64,000 bases of DNA from Stenocarpella maydis (GCA_002270565.1 NQMI01000138.1:1-64000), one strand, 5' to 3'; shown: positions 27,224 through 39,065, counted from the first letter of the stretch. Program-made: numbers and translations. The notes: generated by a model from the sequence alone, not told the origin.

Positions 27224-30200
27224 ATGGAGTCACCAGCATCCCCCCCAAAGCGGCTTACTCGATCAAGAGCTGCCCCAAGGACCAGCGCCACCTCGGGCAC
27301 CGCATCATCTGCGGCCAAGTCCAAGCCCGTCGCCGCCGCGGCAGACACCAGGACGACCCGCACTGCTGCTGCTGCCTCCAAGCCCTCCACCCTCGCCGCT
27401 CCATCTGCGAGGACATCTGTCAAGCGTAAGACGCGCGCGGATGACGATGAAGATGACAGCGATGCCGAAACCAACGTCAAGCGCCAGCAGTCCGCTTCGA
27501 GGACTGCCGTTAAAGCTACACGCGGTCCTGGCCGGCCCAAGAAGATTGTCGACCCGGAACCCGCACCCACTCCCGTGCCAGGCCCTCCTCGGGCTGCACG
27601 TGGCAGGCCGCCCAAGAAGCCTGCTAAACAAGTAGTGGGGGATGAAGAGCCGCCAAAGACTCGGATCCGGGTGAAGAAGGCACAGGCTGACGCCGAGCAT
27701 GAGGCTGTGCAAGACCCCAAACCGGCGGTGCCTGTCAAGAAGCCTACCCGTGGTCGTCCTGCTGGGACCACTACATCCACGAGTGCGCAAGCATCCAAGC
27801 CCGTGAAGAAGACTGTCACTTTCGCGGAGCCTGACAAGGAAAATCTTGTCCCTTCTGCAGGAACCAAGCGCAAGCCCGCAGCCACCAAGGCTGCCGAGTC
27901 CACCACCAGCGGCATGCGAGCAAAGCCTGTGCGGAAGCCCGCAACTGCCCGCGCGACCAGGGCAGCCGCAACAAAGAAGCATACTGGCGGCGTCCGAGAC
28001 GAGCCGATGCCCCTCAGCCCTAAGAGGGTTGCGCAACTGTCAGCGAACAGGGACATCGACACCGAGTCGGAGGATGAGCTCGCCATGGACAGGACGCCGG
28101 CAGGGGCCTTCCGCCGGAGCCCAGTGAAGCCTCCCGTGGTAATGAGGCCTACTGATGGTCCCAAGGATGAAAAGTCGGCTGCAGAGGACGGCACAGAGTT
28201 GTCGGCATCTGAGGAGCCCACCGTTTTGCTTGGCAGTCCCATTCGAAGACCGCCTCCTCCACCCTTCAAGGACTCGATGAAGTCTCCGGCCAAGAGGCTA
28301 GAGGGTCTGCAGCTGGGACTCCCCGCGACCAAGGAGTCCACCCAGTCAAGCAGCTCCCAATTCAAGAGCTCCTTGTTCAGCTCGCCAGCAAAGAGATGCC
28401 CCGTTCCGCTGGACCCTGGCGATCTTGACTCGTCGAGCAGACTTGGCGCAGCCACTTCTTCTCCTTTCAAGCAGTCCCTCTTCCAGTCTCCAGCAAAGAG
28501 ACCATTCTCTCCCATGAAATCGTTGAGACTGCCTGAGCCGGAACCAGAGAGTGTCGCACGGTCTCCTGCTCCGACGCCCTTGTTGCTTTGTACGCCGTTC
28601 CCGGCTCCCGCAGTCGAAGATCGTGAGGATACCAAAGACTCCGAGGCAAACACAGGGCCTCCTGAGCCTCCGGTTGACGAGGAAGCGACTGATGACGAAG
28701 GAGCCACTGATGATGAGAACGCCCAGTCTCCTTCAGGTGCCGAATTCAATGGACGGATGTCAACAGTCCTACCTCGTGATGCGGATCCCACGTTGACGGT
28801 CGATACGTCTGTCACGCAGGATTCAGCTGAAGACGCGGAAGATGAGCAGGAAACAGTCGTTCTCGAGCAGGGACAGGAGCACGTGGAGGTGGATGAGAAC
28901 GAAAAAAACACCGGGGAGGAGACCAACAATGAATCTATGGTATTGGACGAGGCTGTGGTGGAAGGAGAGATCGTTGCTCATGACAGCACCAGCACCACTC
29001 CACCAAACTCGCCTCCCAAGCAGGCACTGAGCATGTTCGGACTCCAGCCGAGGGAGACTGTCTATTCTGACATGAGCTTCACAGAGTCAGAGGATGAGCT
29101 CACGCGCGTGTTGACACCGAAGTCGGCCTCTCCTACCAAACAAATGCGGGGCAGTATCATGAGGCCCCGTACTTCTGGATTTGGTTTCACGCCCTTGGCC
29201 CAGCGCTTTGACTCGTGGCAAGCCGGAAGCCCTCTCAAGAATGAGCTCAAGGCCACGACGCCGAAGGAGATCAAGTCTACGCCTTCAGGAGAGGCCCAGA
29301 GCTCACCGCTGAAAGACGACTTCTTCGAAGCCGAGATGTCTGTCCGCCCTGATACAGAGGCCAACGATTCGATAAATGACGACGACCCGCTGGCTGGTAT
29401 CCCAGAGATTCAGGATCCCGTGATTGAGGATATCTCCATAACAGATGAGGATCTGGATCTTGCGGCAGAGGCGAACGAAATGTCTATGATGTCGCATGAG
29501 CAAGTGGAGTCGATGCTCAACCTGGATGGCCGTGATGACACCATGTCGGATGCTAGCCAAGAGTATGGGGATGAGAATGAGGTTCCCGCCGGACTTGGAC
29601 AGGACGGCACGCCAATCCCTTCAGTCACTCCCCAGCGAACTCTCCGACGTGAGGTGCACACAGTATCCAAGATACCTCTGAAGGCGGCAGACGAGTCCAC
29701 CCCGCCGCCACAGCCATCTCTGAAGAAACGAAGACACAGCATTTCTCGCCTTCCTGTGACACGACCCACCCACGGTCTGACCAGGAGTGCCACCGTAATT
29801 TCCTATTCTCCCTCGCACAAGCAGCATGTCGATCCTGCCTTCGAGGAGGCTTCAGAGGAGGAGGAAACTCGGTCACGAGCTGGGTCCGTGCCTCCAGTCA
29901 CTCCTACAAAGTCCGAGGACTGGTCAAATGCGGTCACTCCTGCCCGCACTCCCCGCCAAGACGTAGACCCTGCTTTGCTTCGTGGCGCAGTCGTTTTCGT
30001 CGATGTCCACACCGTGGAGGGCGCGGACGCCAGCGCTATCTTCGTTGAGCTCCTTACCCAGATGGGTGCCCGGTGCGTCAAGACTTGGAACTGGAACCCC
30101 AACGACGAGGATGCATCGTCAAAGATTGGGATCACACACGTGGTGTACAAGGATGGTGGCAAGCGCACCATGGAGAAGGTTCGAGAGACAGGCGGTGTCG

Positions 30201-30935
30201 TACAGTGTGTTGGCGTCGGTTGGGTCCTAGAGTAAGCAATCCCACTGTTCAATCCCTACTGTTGAGTCTGATGTCTTGCTAACATCCGGTTTCAGCTGTG
30301 AGCGCGAGAATGAGTGGCTCGATGAAGCTCCCTATTGCATCGACACATCTCTCGTCCCACGCGGCGGTGCCCGCCGTAGAAAGTCGATGGAGCCCAAGGC
30401 TCTTGCCAACCACAATAGCACGCTGGTCACCGACTCTGCTATGCGCAAATCTCAGATGCGGGAGAGCCAGACGGCTCCAAATACGCCTGCGCCCGCGAAC
30501 CGCCGCGACAGCGCTTTGTGGATGCGTTCTCCTGACTTCGAAGATGATGAGGGTGATGATGACAACGAGGAGCACTTTCAGAAGTTCTACGACGACCGCG
30601 AGGACTGGTTTGACACCGCACCGCTGACTCCCGTGCCCAAGACTCCTGCGCCTGAAGCCATCCATCGGTTCGCCATGGAGGCTACGCCGGGTGGCGCGGA
30701 TTTGTCGGTCAGTGAGGCTGACGAAGAGGAAGAGGAACTTTCTCAGGAGCAGCTCATCCAGAGGACGTGCCCCCCAAAGGCACAGCGCGTCTACGAGAAC
30801 CTGGGTGCGGGAATCCTGGGTCGGAACAAGGACGAGAATGTGGTCAGGCGGCTGATGGATGCTCGGCGGAAGAGCCTCGCATTCGCACCTAAGGTGTCGA
30901 GTCCGTTGGCCAAGAGTTGGAAGGATTGGAACTGA
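27224..30935 (+). CDS. Large BRCT-domain nuclear protein with AT-hooks
   Basis: Exon 1 (27224-30231) and exon 2 (30296-30935) join in phase 2 through a GTAAGC...TTCAG intron inside the BRCT domain, giving 1215 residues. The ATG lies in a good context (GCGACCATGG). The first 900 residues are disordered, Ser/Pro/Lys-rich then acidic. Three AT-hook-like motifs lie near residues 98-180 (RGPGRPKK, ARGRPPKK, TRGRPAG), and many SP/TP sites suit cyclin-dependent kinase control. The single recognisable BRCT domain is at about 924-1020: VVFVDVHTVEGADASAIFVE, then GITHVVYKDGGKRTMEKVRE and VGWVLDCERENEWLDEAPY. The tail holds more SP/TP sites and an acidic stretch. BRCT domains bind phosphopeptides in DNA-damage and cell-cycle complexes, so a chromatin or checkpoint role is inferred. 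Which named protein it matches is unknown; microcephalin-like BRCT proteins are one possibility. Confidence 0.88.
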
Positions 30936-33212
30936 GGCGGAGCGGGCGGTCGTTGTAGAGACGCCCCGTGATGGGATGCACTTCTCGCTGGCCATATTGC
31001 TTCGGGGTTGTGGGAACCTCTTGTCTTTCGTTCAACATGTTTTCGGAATGAGTAGCCGTCTGCTATTTTGGCGCTGGGGCCCTGGTGTTGAGCGGGATGG
31101 TTAGGGACAGGCGTTAGTCTGGTTTTTTTGCAAGTCGCCTTTCTTACGGCGTTGATAGGGTCACCGGCCTGGTGATAGTTAAGACATTTAAGATTGTCTC
31201 ATCATGCTTGTTCACCTCGTCCCCTCCTTACTCGATTACTGTGAGACGAAAGCTTACAAGACCCTTGAATACCGAGAGTGAACTGCTGCCCTTGCTTTGA
31301 AGCTGTTGGTGTAAGTTTGGCGTGGAGCGGTCTGTAAGTTTATAATGCGGTAGTAGCGTAGTCACATACCTTGCGTGGTATAGGTTGATATATGATTATG
31401 AATAGAGGCACGGCATTGGCTTTGCTTCGGCCCAGCTTGTGTGCTTACTTTTGGGAATGACTGATCGCCCGGGGTACAAGTTTGTGTTAGAAGCCTCTTC
31501 CGCCTGATTAAATATCCTTCCCGTTAATCCAAGATTAGATTTGACATACGATTCCTGAAAAATGCCAGATTATGAACTGATATCGGGACTGTCTGCGACT
31601 TCCCGGCCTGTGATGCTGTGTGCTGCCAAGCTTGACAGAATAGTCACCTTCTGAGCGTTTTAATCATGTGTGAGAAAGTAGATGCGTCCTCCTTACCGAG
31701 TCACACTCTCGACTTATCTTAATTTCCTCGTCAGTATTGGTCCCGAACAGCAACCCAATTCTTGTACGGCTAGAGAAGCCGACTAGTGAAACCTTTTGAT
31801 TTAGGAAAAGATAGGTGTGGTGATGCTAATTGAAGAAGAGACTTTCCAAAGAGGGGTTTGCATGCACTTCGGTAATACGCCATTCTAACTCAACTGTGTT
31901 ATTTGTTGAAAAGAAAGACGTAGTGGATAATTGCGAGACTAAGAGAAAGACTGATAGGCGAACTTATAAATAAACTTGTCTGTCATCCAGCAAGACTCGG
32001 GAGAGTACACAGGACCACTCTCACCAAAACGCCGAGGTTGGGACTCTTTCATCACTGGGCCATAGACCAGCGCTGAAAAAGCTCCCCAGTAACACAAGCC
32101 GAGCCAGCCCAGTCCCCCGACCCGACGAGCTACCCCTTCCGTCGCCAGTTACGCCGGCTAATACGTTGTGGTCATAGTCGACCCGCACGCCAACACGCCC
32201 GACAGCCCGGCCCACCGTTTCATCCTGCACTGGCTCGCGCCCAAGACCACAGCAGGCGACGCCGTCCTTCCCAATGCGGGGGTCGAGCTGGCTGGGCTTG
32301 GGAATCCTGCTGCCGAGTACATGCATGATAGCAGGCGGGCGGTTGTTCCTAGGGGAGGGTTGTGGCACTGCCCGGGGGAGAGTTCCCCGGTGGTAATGAC
32401 AAAGCCATCTTCGCTGTATAGCCGGATAGGAAGGTCTTGACTGTGAATTTGAAGACATCTGGGATACTCACTTGCGGGCGATATCTGATGTATCCATGAC
32501 GGCTTTCGGTGGGACGGGTACACTGCTACTTGGCTTCGTGGTGTTTCTTTTTGTTTTGGTGAGGATTTACTAGGCTCAATTATAGGCCGTCCGTCCACCA
32601 AAAGTAGGGGAAAAAGGAGTAAAGGAAGAACTTGAACGGTTTTTTGTTTCCCCCCCGCAATTCCTGAGAGTATCTTACCTTGTTCAAACTTAGAGAGCGG
32701 ATGACTGAACCACCAGCGGACTGTCTCGCTCCTCTGATTCTACCTAGGTACGTCCTCGGGTGGTGGCTGTAAGTCTGGACAGGACAAGCTGGAGCTCAAG
32801 TATGGAATAGAAGGGGGAAAAGGCTGTGGGGGGAGGGGGAGGGGCAGCGCTCAAAATCCTAAACACTCGTCCTGCTCTGGAGCTATCTTCGACTGTCAAA
32901 TTGTAACCATTCTTTCTTTTACTTCATCACAGCACAACCCAGCAAACCTTCAAATGCTCTGACCAGCGCCTTTGCAGTGTCCGATAACACACCCAAGCCG
33001 TCCATTTCTTGACCATCGAGCTCAACTAAGCCATTTGCAAGACAAGCGACTAGAAAGGTTGCTGAGAAAGAAAACTTCCCTCGTAAGCTCTCGCCAGCCT
33101 CACCGACCCCCTTGAGCGGGTTTCGCCTCAGCTTTTACAGCGGGCGCTTTTGGCCCTGAGAAAAGAAATCAACTTCTGTCTATCCCAAACTTTCCAGTCC
33201 ATCCACCACCCA
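30936..33212. other. Intergenic region upstream of the dynamin gene
   Basis: About 2.3 kb. No gene is recognised. Frames of up to 147 codons around 32021-32601 are antisense to each other and lack protein-like features. An exact TACCTAGGTA palindrome sits at 32741-32750 and a pyrimidine-rich leader precedes 33213. Confidence 0.45.
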
Positions 33213-35655
33213 ATGTATTTCATGATACCTGGCCGTTGTGCAGTACGCTTTCAAGCGACAAAATCTGTTCCTAAGTCGCATTCTCGGCGGCACATCAACC
33301 CATTCAATATGGGCTCACAGCAAGCTGTAGGCAAGAAGGCCTACACCAATTCTTCTGCACAGATGACTATCAGCCCCTCTCTCGAGAACCTTCAGACTGA
33401 CGAGCAGCGGCGCGTCCTTGACGCAGTGTCTCAAGTGCGAAAGTGTGGTTTAGAGAGCGTACTTTCGCTTCCCCAGATTGTCGTGTGCGGCGACCAATCC
33501 GCAGGAAAGAGCTCCGTCCTCGAGGCACTCACCGAGATCCCCTTTCCTCGCGATGACAACCTCTGCACGCGTTTCGCGACCGAGATTAGCCTCCGTAACG
33601 ACCCTGTCAATAGTCTCACGGTTCGGGTGATTCCTGACAGCGACCGTCCTGATGAGAAGCAGGAGGAGATCAAAAGGTACTCAGAGACGATCACCGACTT
33701 CTCAGATCTACCCAGGATCATGGAAAATGCGAAAAAGGCCATGGGAATCTGGGAGGGAGCCAGTGCTTTCTCCAAGGACACTCTGAGCATCGAAATCTGC
33801 GGACCACAGCGACCCCAGCTCACTCTTGTCGACATTCCAGGTCTAATTCAAACATCTACAAAGGGTATCTCCGATTCCGACGTAGCCCTGGTTGCACAAA
33901 TAACAGATCAGTACATCCGGCAGCCGCGAACCATTTGCCTGGCCGTGATCTCTGCAACCAATGACGCTGCCAACCAGCCCATTATCCAAAGAGTCCGAAG
34001 CTTCGACCCTCACGGTGAACGCACCCTGGGCGTCATCACCAAGCCTGATCGACTCAGCGCAGGGTCCGGTTCAGAGACCAAGTTTCTCGAGCTGGCTCGC
34101 AATGAAGATGTGTTTTTCAAGCTTGGATGGCATGTTATCAAGAATAGGAACTTCGAAGAAACCCACCTCTCCATCGAGCAGCGCAACTATTCTGAAGAGA
34201 CCTTTTTCAGCACCTCTAGGTTCAACATCTTACCGAAAGAGAATGTTGGAGTTGATGCCCTGCGCGAACGCCTCAGTCACCTTCTTTTTGGACACGTGAA
34301 GAATGAGCTGCCCCGACTGCAAAAGGACCTCGAGTCCGCACTGCAGGCGGCCCAGATGGAGCTCAAGACACTCGGCACCTCGCGATCCACTGCGGCCGAG
34401 TGTCGCGCCTTCTTGACAAAGCTCAACATGGAGTGCTACGAGATTTGTCGCGCTGCCGTTGACGGAAACTACGAGCACGGCCACTTCACCATCGTCTCTG
34501 GTGCCGCCGAATCTTTCAAAGCATCGGCCATCGCCACCGTGCCATTCCGACGGCTCCGTGCTTGCGTGCAGATCAGCAATAGTCAGTTCTCAGAGATGCT
34601 CCGAATTAAGGGACACAAGTACGAAATCGGATCTCAAGGAGCCTGTTCCTCATCCAAGTCTTCAAGCCCGCGCACTCTATCCCGGGACGAGGCTATGGTC
34701 TGGGTTGGACGAAAGCTTCAGCGCGCACGAGGCACCGAGCTGATTGGCAATTTCAACCCGCACGTCGTTGGAGAGCTGTTCTGGGAACAATCTGAACCTT
34801 GGGGGCGGCTGGCGAAAGCTCATGTTGAGAAGATCTACAAGGATTGCGAGATGTTCCTCAAGGATCTGGTGGGCTCGTTGACAACCAAGGACGTCCAGGA
34901 ACGTATTTGGTACGACTTATCAGCCGCTCTATGTGACTGACGGCAAGCATTCGCTAACCTCACCTTTTAGGGCCTTGATGATTGCCGCCGCTCTGCAGAG
35001 GCGCAAGGAGGCGGCCATGCAGGAGCTTTCAAAACTGATCAAGGACCAGGAGGCGGTTCCCATCAACTACAACCACTACTACACGGACAACCTCCACAAG
35101 AAGCGGGCAGAGAGGATGCAGGCTCACCTCAAGAAACACGTCCCTGACGATGCGCCCGCTTCTACCACGAGAAAATGCAACCTGGGAACCCATTACGACA
35201 AGCCCGACGCCTGTGCAAAAGAGGTGCTGGAGCGGGCCATATCCACGTGGAAAGGCCGTGCCACCGCCGATATGGAGGAGTTCAGCTGTGAAGAGTCGCT
35301 TGACTGCCTGGACGCCATCTACAAGGTAACCACCCCACAATGTGATCCACCAGCTTCTCAGCAAGCTTACGTGCACTTCTTGTGTGTGCCTCTCATCATG
35401 CTGATCCGCTTGAGCAAACAGGTTCAGCTGAAAGTCTTCGTTGCGAACGTCACCACCCAGGTCATCGAGCGCCACCTCATGGCCGAACTCTACAGCCTCT
35501 TCTCACCCATGACCGTCCTGGACATGACCGAAGCCAAGATACAGAGAATCGCGTCCGAGCCCAAGTCGACGGAGCGGCACAGAATGTTCCTTTCTGACCG
35601 CGTCAAGAAGCTCGGGGATGGGCAGGAGATATTTCGGGGTTTCGTTGGCCACTGA
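33213..35655 (+). CDS. Dynamin-like GTPase (Vps1/Mx-type)
   Basis: Exons end at 34909, run 34971-35325 and resume at 35422-35655. The phases fit (GTACGA donor after phase 2; GTAACC...AACAG in phase 0). From the ATG at 33309 (MGSQQAVGKKAY) the protein is 729 residues; an in-frame ATG at 33213 would add 32 basic residues. The GTPase domain has G1 GDQSAGKSSV (about residue 61), G2 Thr in LCTRFAT, G3 DIPGL and G4 TKPD. A middle/stalk region and a C-terminal GED (RRKEAAMQELSKLIK to RVKKLGDGQEI) complete a classical dynamin without a PH domain or Pro-rich tail. Such fungal Mx/Vps1-like proteins self-assemble to remodel membranes; the target membrane here is unknown. The second intron is 96 nt without a stop, so it may be retained to give a 32-residue insertion. 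Confidence 0.92.
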
Positions 35656-36255
35656 GGATGACAGTGAATATGTAGCATCCTTCTCACTGAAACGAGGACT
35701 GGATGGAAGGTGGACTTTGTATCACCATGGCGATCGAACTCTGAACTGCTACCCTGAGCAGATGGCGAGCATCTGATAGGGCCTCTCAAAGGGGTAAGAG
35801 TTGATAGAAGGAATGAAATTGCTCCACCATCCAACAGGGTCTTATGATACAGCCTCAGGATCGTGGCGAACGCGGAATGATGCACTGAAGGAAACACCAT
35901 GGGATCAGAAGTGTGAAACAAAACCCCTCATAGTCTAGTAGAGATATAGGGCCTGCACGAACCTTCAGTTAGCATGAAGAGACTTGGGCTTTGACTGATT
36001 TTTGATTTCTCGAAGAACATACTCATCCTAGCATACCGGCTGTCCTATTCGAATGGATCCCGTGCTGGTCGGCGTGCCCCTCCGAAGCTCTTGGACAAGC
36101 CGTCGGCCGTGGATCATGACCCCGATGCATACCACCCTGGCAATATAACTTTTCCTTCCCTTCCGGAACCATTTCTATCCGACGTGATTTATCCGGCACA
36201 GCTTGACGCCTCCCCGATGCAAAAACCGTATGCGCAGGTGCCGCGGCCCGACCAA

Positions 36256-36709
36256 TCACCTCACGGCGATGAACGCCCTCATGGCCTTGACGGCGTCGCC
36301 CTCGTGCTGCTTGAGCAGCTCCGTGGCCTTGGGCTTGGTAAGGTCGAGCTCTTCCACCTGTTGCAGGACAAGCGTGTCAGTCTGTCGGCCTCCCCCGAGG
36401 CGCGCTTCTTCTCGAGGAGGGGTGACGGAGACCCACCAGCAGGGCGACGTCGGCGGCGTCGACCTTGACCTTCTTGAGGTCCTTGTTCTCGGTCGCCTTG
36501 GAGACGCTGAGCTTGTTGATGGCCTTGTTGAGGCCCTCCTGGTCGACGGAGGCGCCCGAGACGGCCTCGTCGTCGCCCCTCGCGTCGAGCTTGGACAGGG
36601 CGGCGGCGGCCTTCCGGTCCTCGGCGGACTTTGCCTTGTCCTGGACTTCATCCTCGACTTCGCCGGTGGCACCCTCGACGAGGCCTGGAGGTTGCTTTTC
36701 CTCTGCCAT
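36256..36709 (-). CDS. HYPK-like UBA protein (NatA regulator)
   Basis: Exon 1 (36709-36437) and exon 2 (36357-36256) join in phase 0 (GTGGGT...CAACAG), giving 124 residues. The N-terminal half is acidic and disordered (MAEEKQPPGLVEGATGEVED). KSAEDRKAAAALSKLDARGD is the segment characteristic of huntingtin-interacting protein K. The C-terminal 40 residues (VEELDLTKPKATELLKQHEG, then DAVKAMRAFIAV) form the UBA-type three-helix domain shared with NAC-alpha. Known role: HYPK binds the ribosome-associated N-terminal acetyltransferase NatA and modulates its activity. The intron falls just before the UBA core. It is divergent from the DAHP synthase gene, with about 500 bp between the two starts. Confidence 0.88.
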
Positions 36710-37082
36710 GGCTGGGTTCTGGAAGGTGTGGTTTTGTCGGGTTGGGGGGGGGGGCAGATTATCTCTGGTTGTTACGAGGTGTATGTCCGGAGTGGTTGAT
36801 TGCAGATGGGCAGAATGTGGGGGTGGGGTCTTCGGAGTCGGAGTCAGGGTTGTACCCTTGAATTTGATGGCCACTTTGACCCCCCCCCTCCGACGACTCG
36901 GACATCCGAGGACACGACACAGCAGACGACCAGAGCTTGAAAGGCCTGAGTGCGGTCGTCCACTCAGAATATCACCCCCACGGTCAATTGACAGTTCAAC
37001 AAGAAGGTATGATTATCGAGGAAGCCAAGCCGTGTTCTAACCCCCCCCCCATGCTGACATCAAAATCCAGACTCTTCCCTGC

Positions 37083-37089
37083 TGAGTCA
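37083..37089. promoter_or_regulatory. Cpc1/Gcn4-type site before DAHP synthase
   Basis: TGAGTCA, an exact Gcn4/Cpc1 (AP-1-like) heptamer, lies 124 bp before the ATG of an aromatic amino-acid biosynthesis gene. This is the expected target context for cross-pathway (general amino acid) control. Confidence 0.55.
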
Positions 37090-37212
37090 CTCGCTCGCTC
37101 ATATTTCACTTACATCCCATGCCACAAGAGTGAGACCCACCACTCACTTCCTCACTCCCTTCTGGGGACTCGCCACACAAGCAAAAAAGGAAACCCAAAC
37201 CACAAAACCACC

Positions 37213-38673
37213 ATGGAATCCTCAAACGGCACAAGCACCAGCAGCAACGACTGGGCCCCCGGCTCGTGGCGGTCAAAGCCCATCAAGCAGTGCCCAGAGT
37301 ACCCGGACCCCAAGCCCCTGGCCAAGGCGACGGCGGAGCTGGACCGCCTCCCGCCGCTGGTGACGCCGACCGAGATCCTCAAGCTCAAGTCGCACCTCGC
37401 GGCCGTGGCGCGGGGCGAGGCCTTCCTCCTGCAGGGCGGCGACTGCGCCGAGCTCTTCGACTACTGCAACCAGTCCGCCATCGAGTCCAAGATCAAGCTG
37501 CTCCTGCAGATGAGCCTGGTGCTCATCTGGGGCGCCAACAAGCGCGTCGTGCGCATCGGCCGCATGGCGGGCCAGTACGCCAAGCCCCGCTCCAGCCCCA
37601 TGGAGACGGTGGCGGGGAGGGAGGTGCCCTCCTTCAGGGGCGACATCCTCAACGGCTTCGGCCTGGACGAGCGGGAGCTGGACCCGGCGCGCCTGGTCCG
37701 CGCGTACCACAGCTCGGCCGCCACGCTCAACTACGTCCGCGCCGCCCTCGCCGCGGGCATCGCGGACCTGCACCGCCCGCTGGACTGGGAGCTGGGCCAC
37801 GTGCGCGAGCCCGAGCTCAAGGCAAAGTACAGCCGCGCCGTCAACTTCCTGACCAACATGATGAGCTTCATGGAGACGGTCGGGGCGTCGGGCCCCGGCG
37901 GGAACCTCGATACGGTCGACCTCTTCACCAGCCACGAGGGCCTCGTCCTCGAGTACGAGCAGCCCCTGACGAGGGCCTTCTCGCCGTCGGCCATCCACGG
38001 CACGCGCAAGCCCAAGCAGGCAGCAGCGGCCGCAGGCGGCGAGCAGCAGCGGCAGCAGCCCGAGGAGACGCAGTACTTCGATACGTCGGCGCACTTCCTC
38101 TGGATCGGCGACCGCACGAGGCAGATCGACGGCGGCCACGTCGAGTTCTTCCGAGGGATAGCCAACCCGGTCGGCGTAAAGGTCGGCCCGTCCACGCCCG
38201 CGGCCGACCTCCTCGAGCTCCTCCGCACCCTCAACCCCTCCCGCGAGCCGGGCAAGGTGACCCTCATCACCCGCTACGGCGCCTCGCGCGTGCGCTCCCT
38301 GCTCCCCGCCCACATCCGCGCCGTCGAGGACTCCGAGTACGCGCGGACCGTGGTGTGGCAGTGCGACCCGATGCACGGCAACACGAGGTCCACCGGCGCC
38401 GGGGTCAAGACGCGGCGGTTCGGCGACATCTTTAGCGAGCTGCAGCAGACGCTGGCCATCCACAAGGAGGAGGGCAGCTACCTCGGCGGGGTCCACCTCG
38501 AGCTGACGGGGGACGCCGTCACAGAGTGCATGGGTGGGAGCGTCGGGCTCGACGAGGACGACCTGTCCGAGAACTACACGAGCTTCTGCGACCCGCGGCT
38601 CAACGAGAAGCAGGCACTCGAGCTGGCGTTCCTGATTGCGGACCACTACCGCAACGAGAGGCAGGTTGCTTAG
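37213..38673 (+). CDS. Class II (plant-type) DAHP synthase
   Basis: An uninterrupted frame of 486 residues from an ATG in an ideal context (ACCACCATGG). It catalyses the first step of the shikimate pathway: phosphoenolpyruvate plus erythrose 4-phosphate to 3-deoxy-D-arabino-heptulosonate 7-phosphate. Class II hallmarks are WRSKPIKQCPEYPD, the metal-binding Cys in FLLQGGDCAELF, RIGRMAGQYAKPRS, TSAHFLWIGDRTRQ, RGIANPVGVKVGP, RYGASRVRSLLP, QCDPMHGNT, GGVHLELTGDAVTEC and YTSFCDPRLNEKQALELAF. Between residues about 262 and 288 there is a low-complexity Ala/Gln insertion near KQAAAAAGGEQQRQQ, probably a surface loop. The Neurospora tryptophan-sensitive isozyme (aro-8) is, as I recall, of this class, so this may be its orthologue. 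It is probably regulated by the Cpc1 site 124 bp upstream. Confidence 0.95.
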   Translation: MESSNGTSTSSNDWAPGSWRSKPIKQCPEYPDPKPLAKATAELDRLPPLVTPTEILKLKSHLAAVARGEAFLLQGGDCAELFDYCNQSAIESKIKLLLQMSLVLIWGANKRVVRIGRMAGQYAKPRSSPMETVAGREVPSFRGDILNGFGLDERELDPARLVRAYHSSAATLNYVRAALAAGIADLHRPLDWELGHVREPELKAKYSRAVNFLTNMMSFMETVGASGPGGNLDTVDLFTSHEGLVLEYEQPLTRAFSPSAIHGTRKPKQAAAAAGGEQQRQQPEETQYFDTSAHFLWIGDRTRQIDGGHVEFFRGIANPVGVKVGPSTPAADLLELLRTLNPSREPGKVTLITRYGASRVRSLLPAHIRAVEDSEYARTVVWQCDPMHGNTRSTGAGVKTRRFGDIFSELQQTLAIHKEEGSYLGGVHLELTGDAVTECMGGSVGLDEDDLSENYTSFCDPRLNEKQALELAFLIADHYRNERQVA

Positions 38674-39065
38674 GCCACTATCTACGTGCCTGTCTTCTGC
38701 TAGATATTGTCCCCAGCGGCTTGTATGACGAGCGTGATGGGGACTTGGAGTAAAATGGTGGCGCAAGGCGCTCGGGTCGTTGGTATATGGCATTCTCGGA
38801 AAACTACGCTTGGAAAAGAAAAGAAAGTCTCAAACGATCAGCGTAAGCTTTTATGTGAAAGGGCAAAACAAACAAATCATCTATCGCGTGGCCACTTAAG
38901 CCCCATAACAGTCATGCCAGCACCGACATGTCTCTGCCATCGCCGACAGGCTCTATTCGCCTCGATACAACCCGAAAGCCACCTGGCCTACATCTCGGAG
39001 CCATCAAAATGTCACAGCCTCCACAACCTACAACCTGGCCCACCACCAGGGGTTTCCCCACACCT

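Noticed and set aside
27019..28929. A 636-codon open frame on the minus strand
   Set aside because: It is exactly antisense to the BRCT gene. Its Ser/Ala/Gly-rich composition is the mirror of a low-complexity Ser/Pro coding region, and it has no domain.
32021..32601. Overlapping frames on both strands upstream of the dynamin gene
   Set aside because: No conserved motif and no consistent codon pattern; likely promoter DNA.
37266..38793. A 389-codon frame (+) and a 506-codon frame (-) over the DAHP synthase gene
   Set aside because: High GC at third positions keeps other frames open. Only the class II DAHP synthase frame has conserved motifs.
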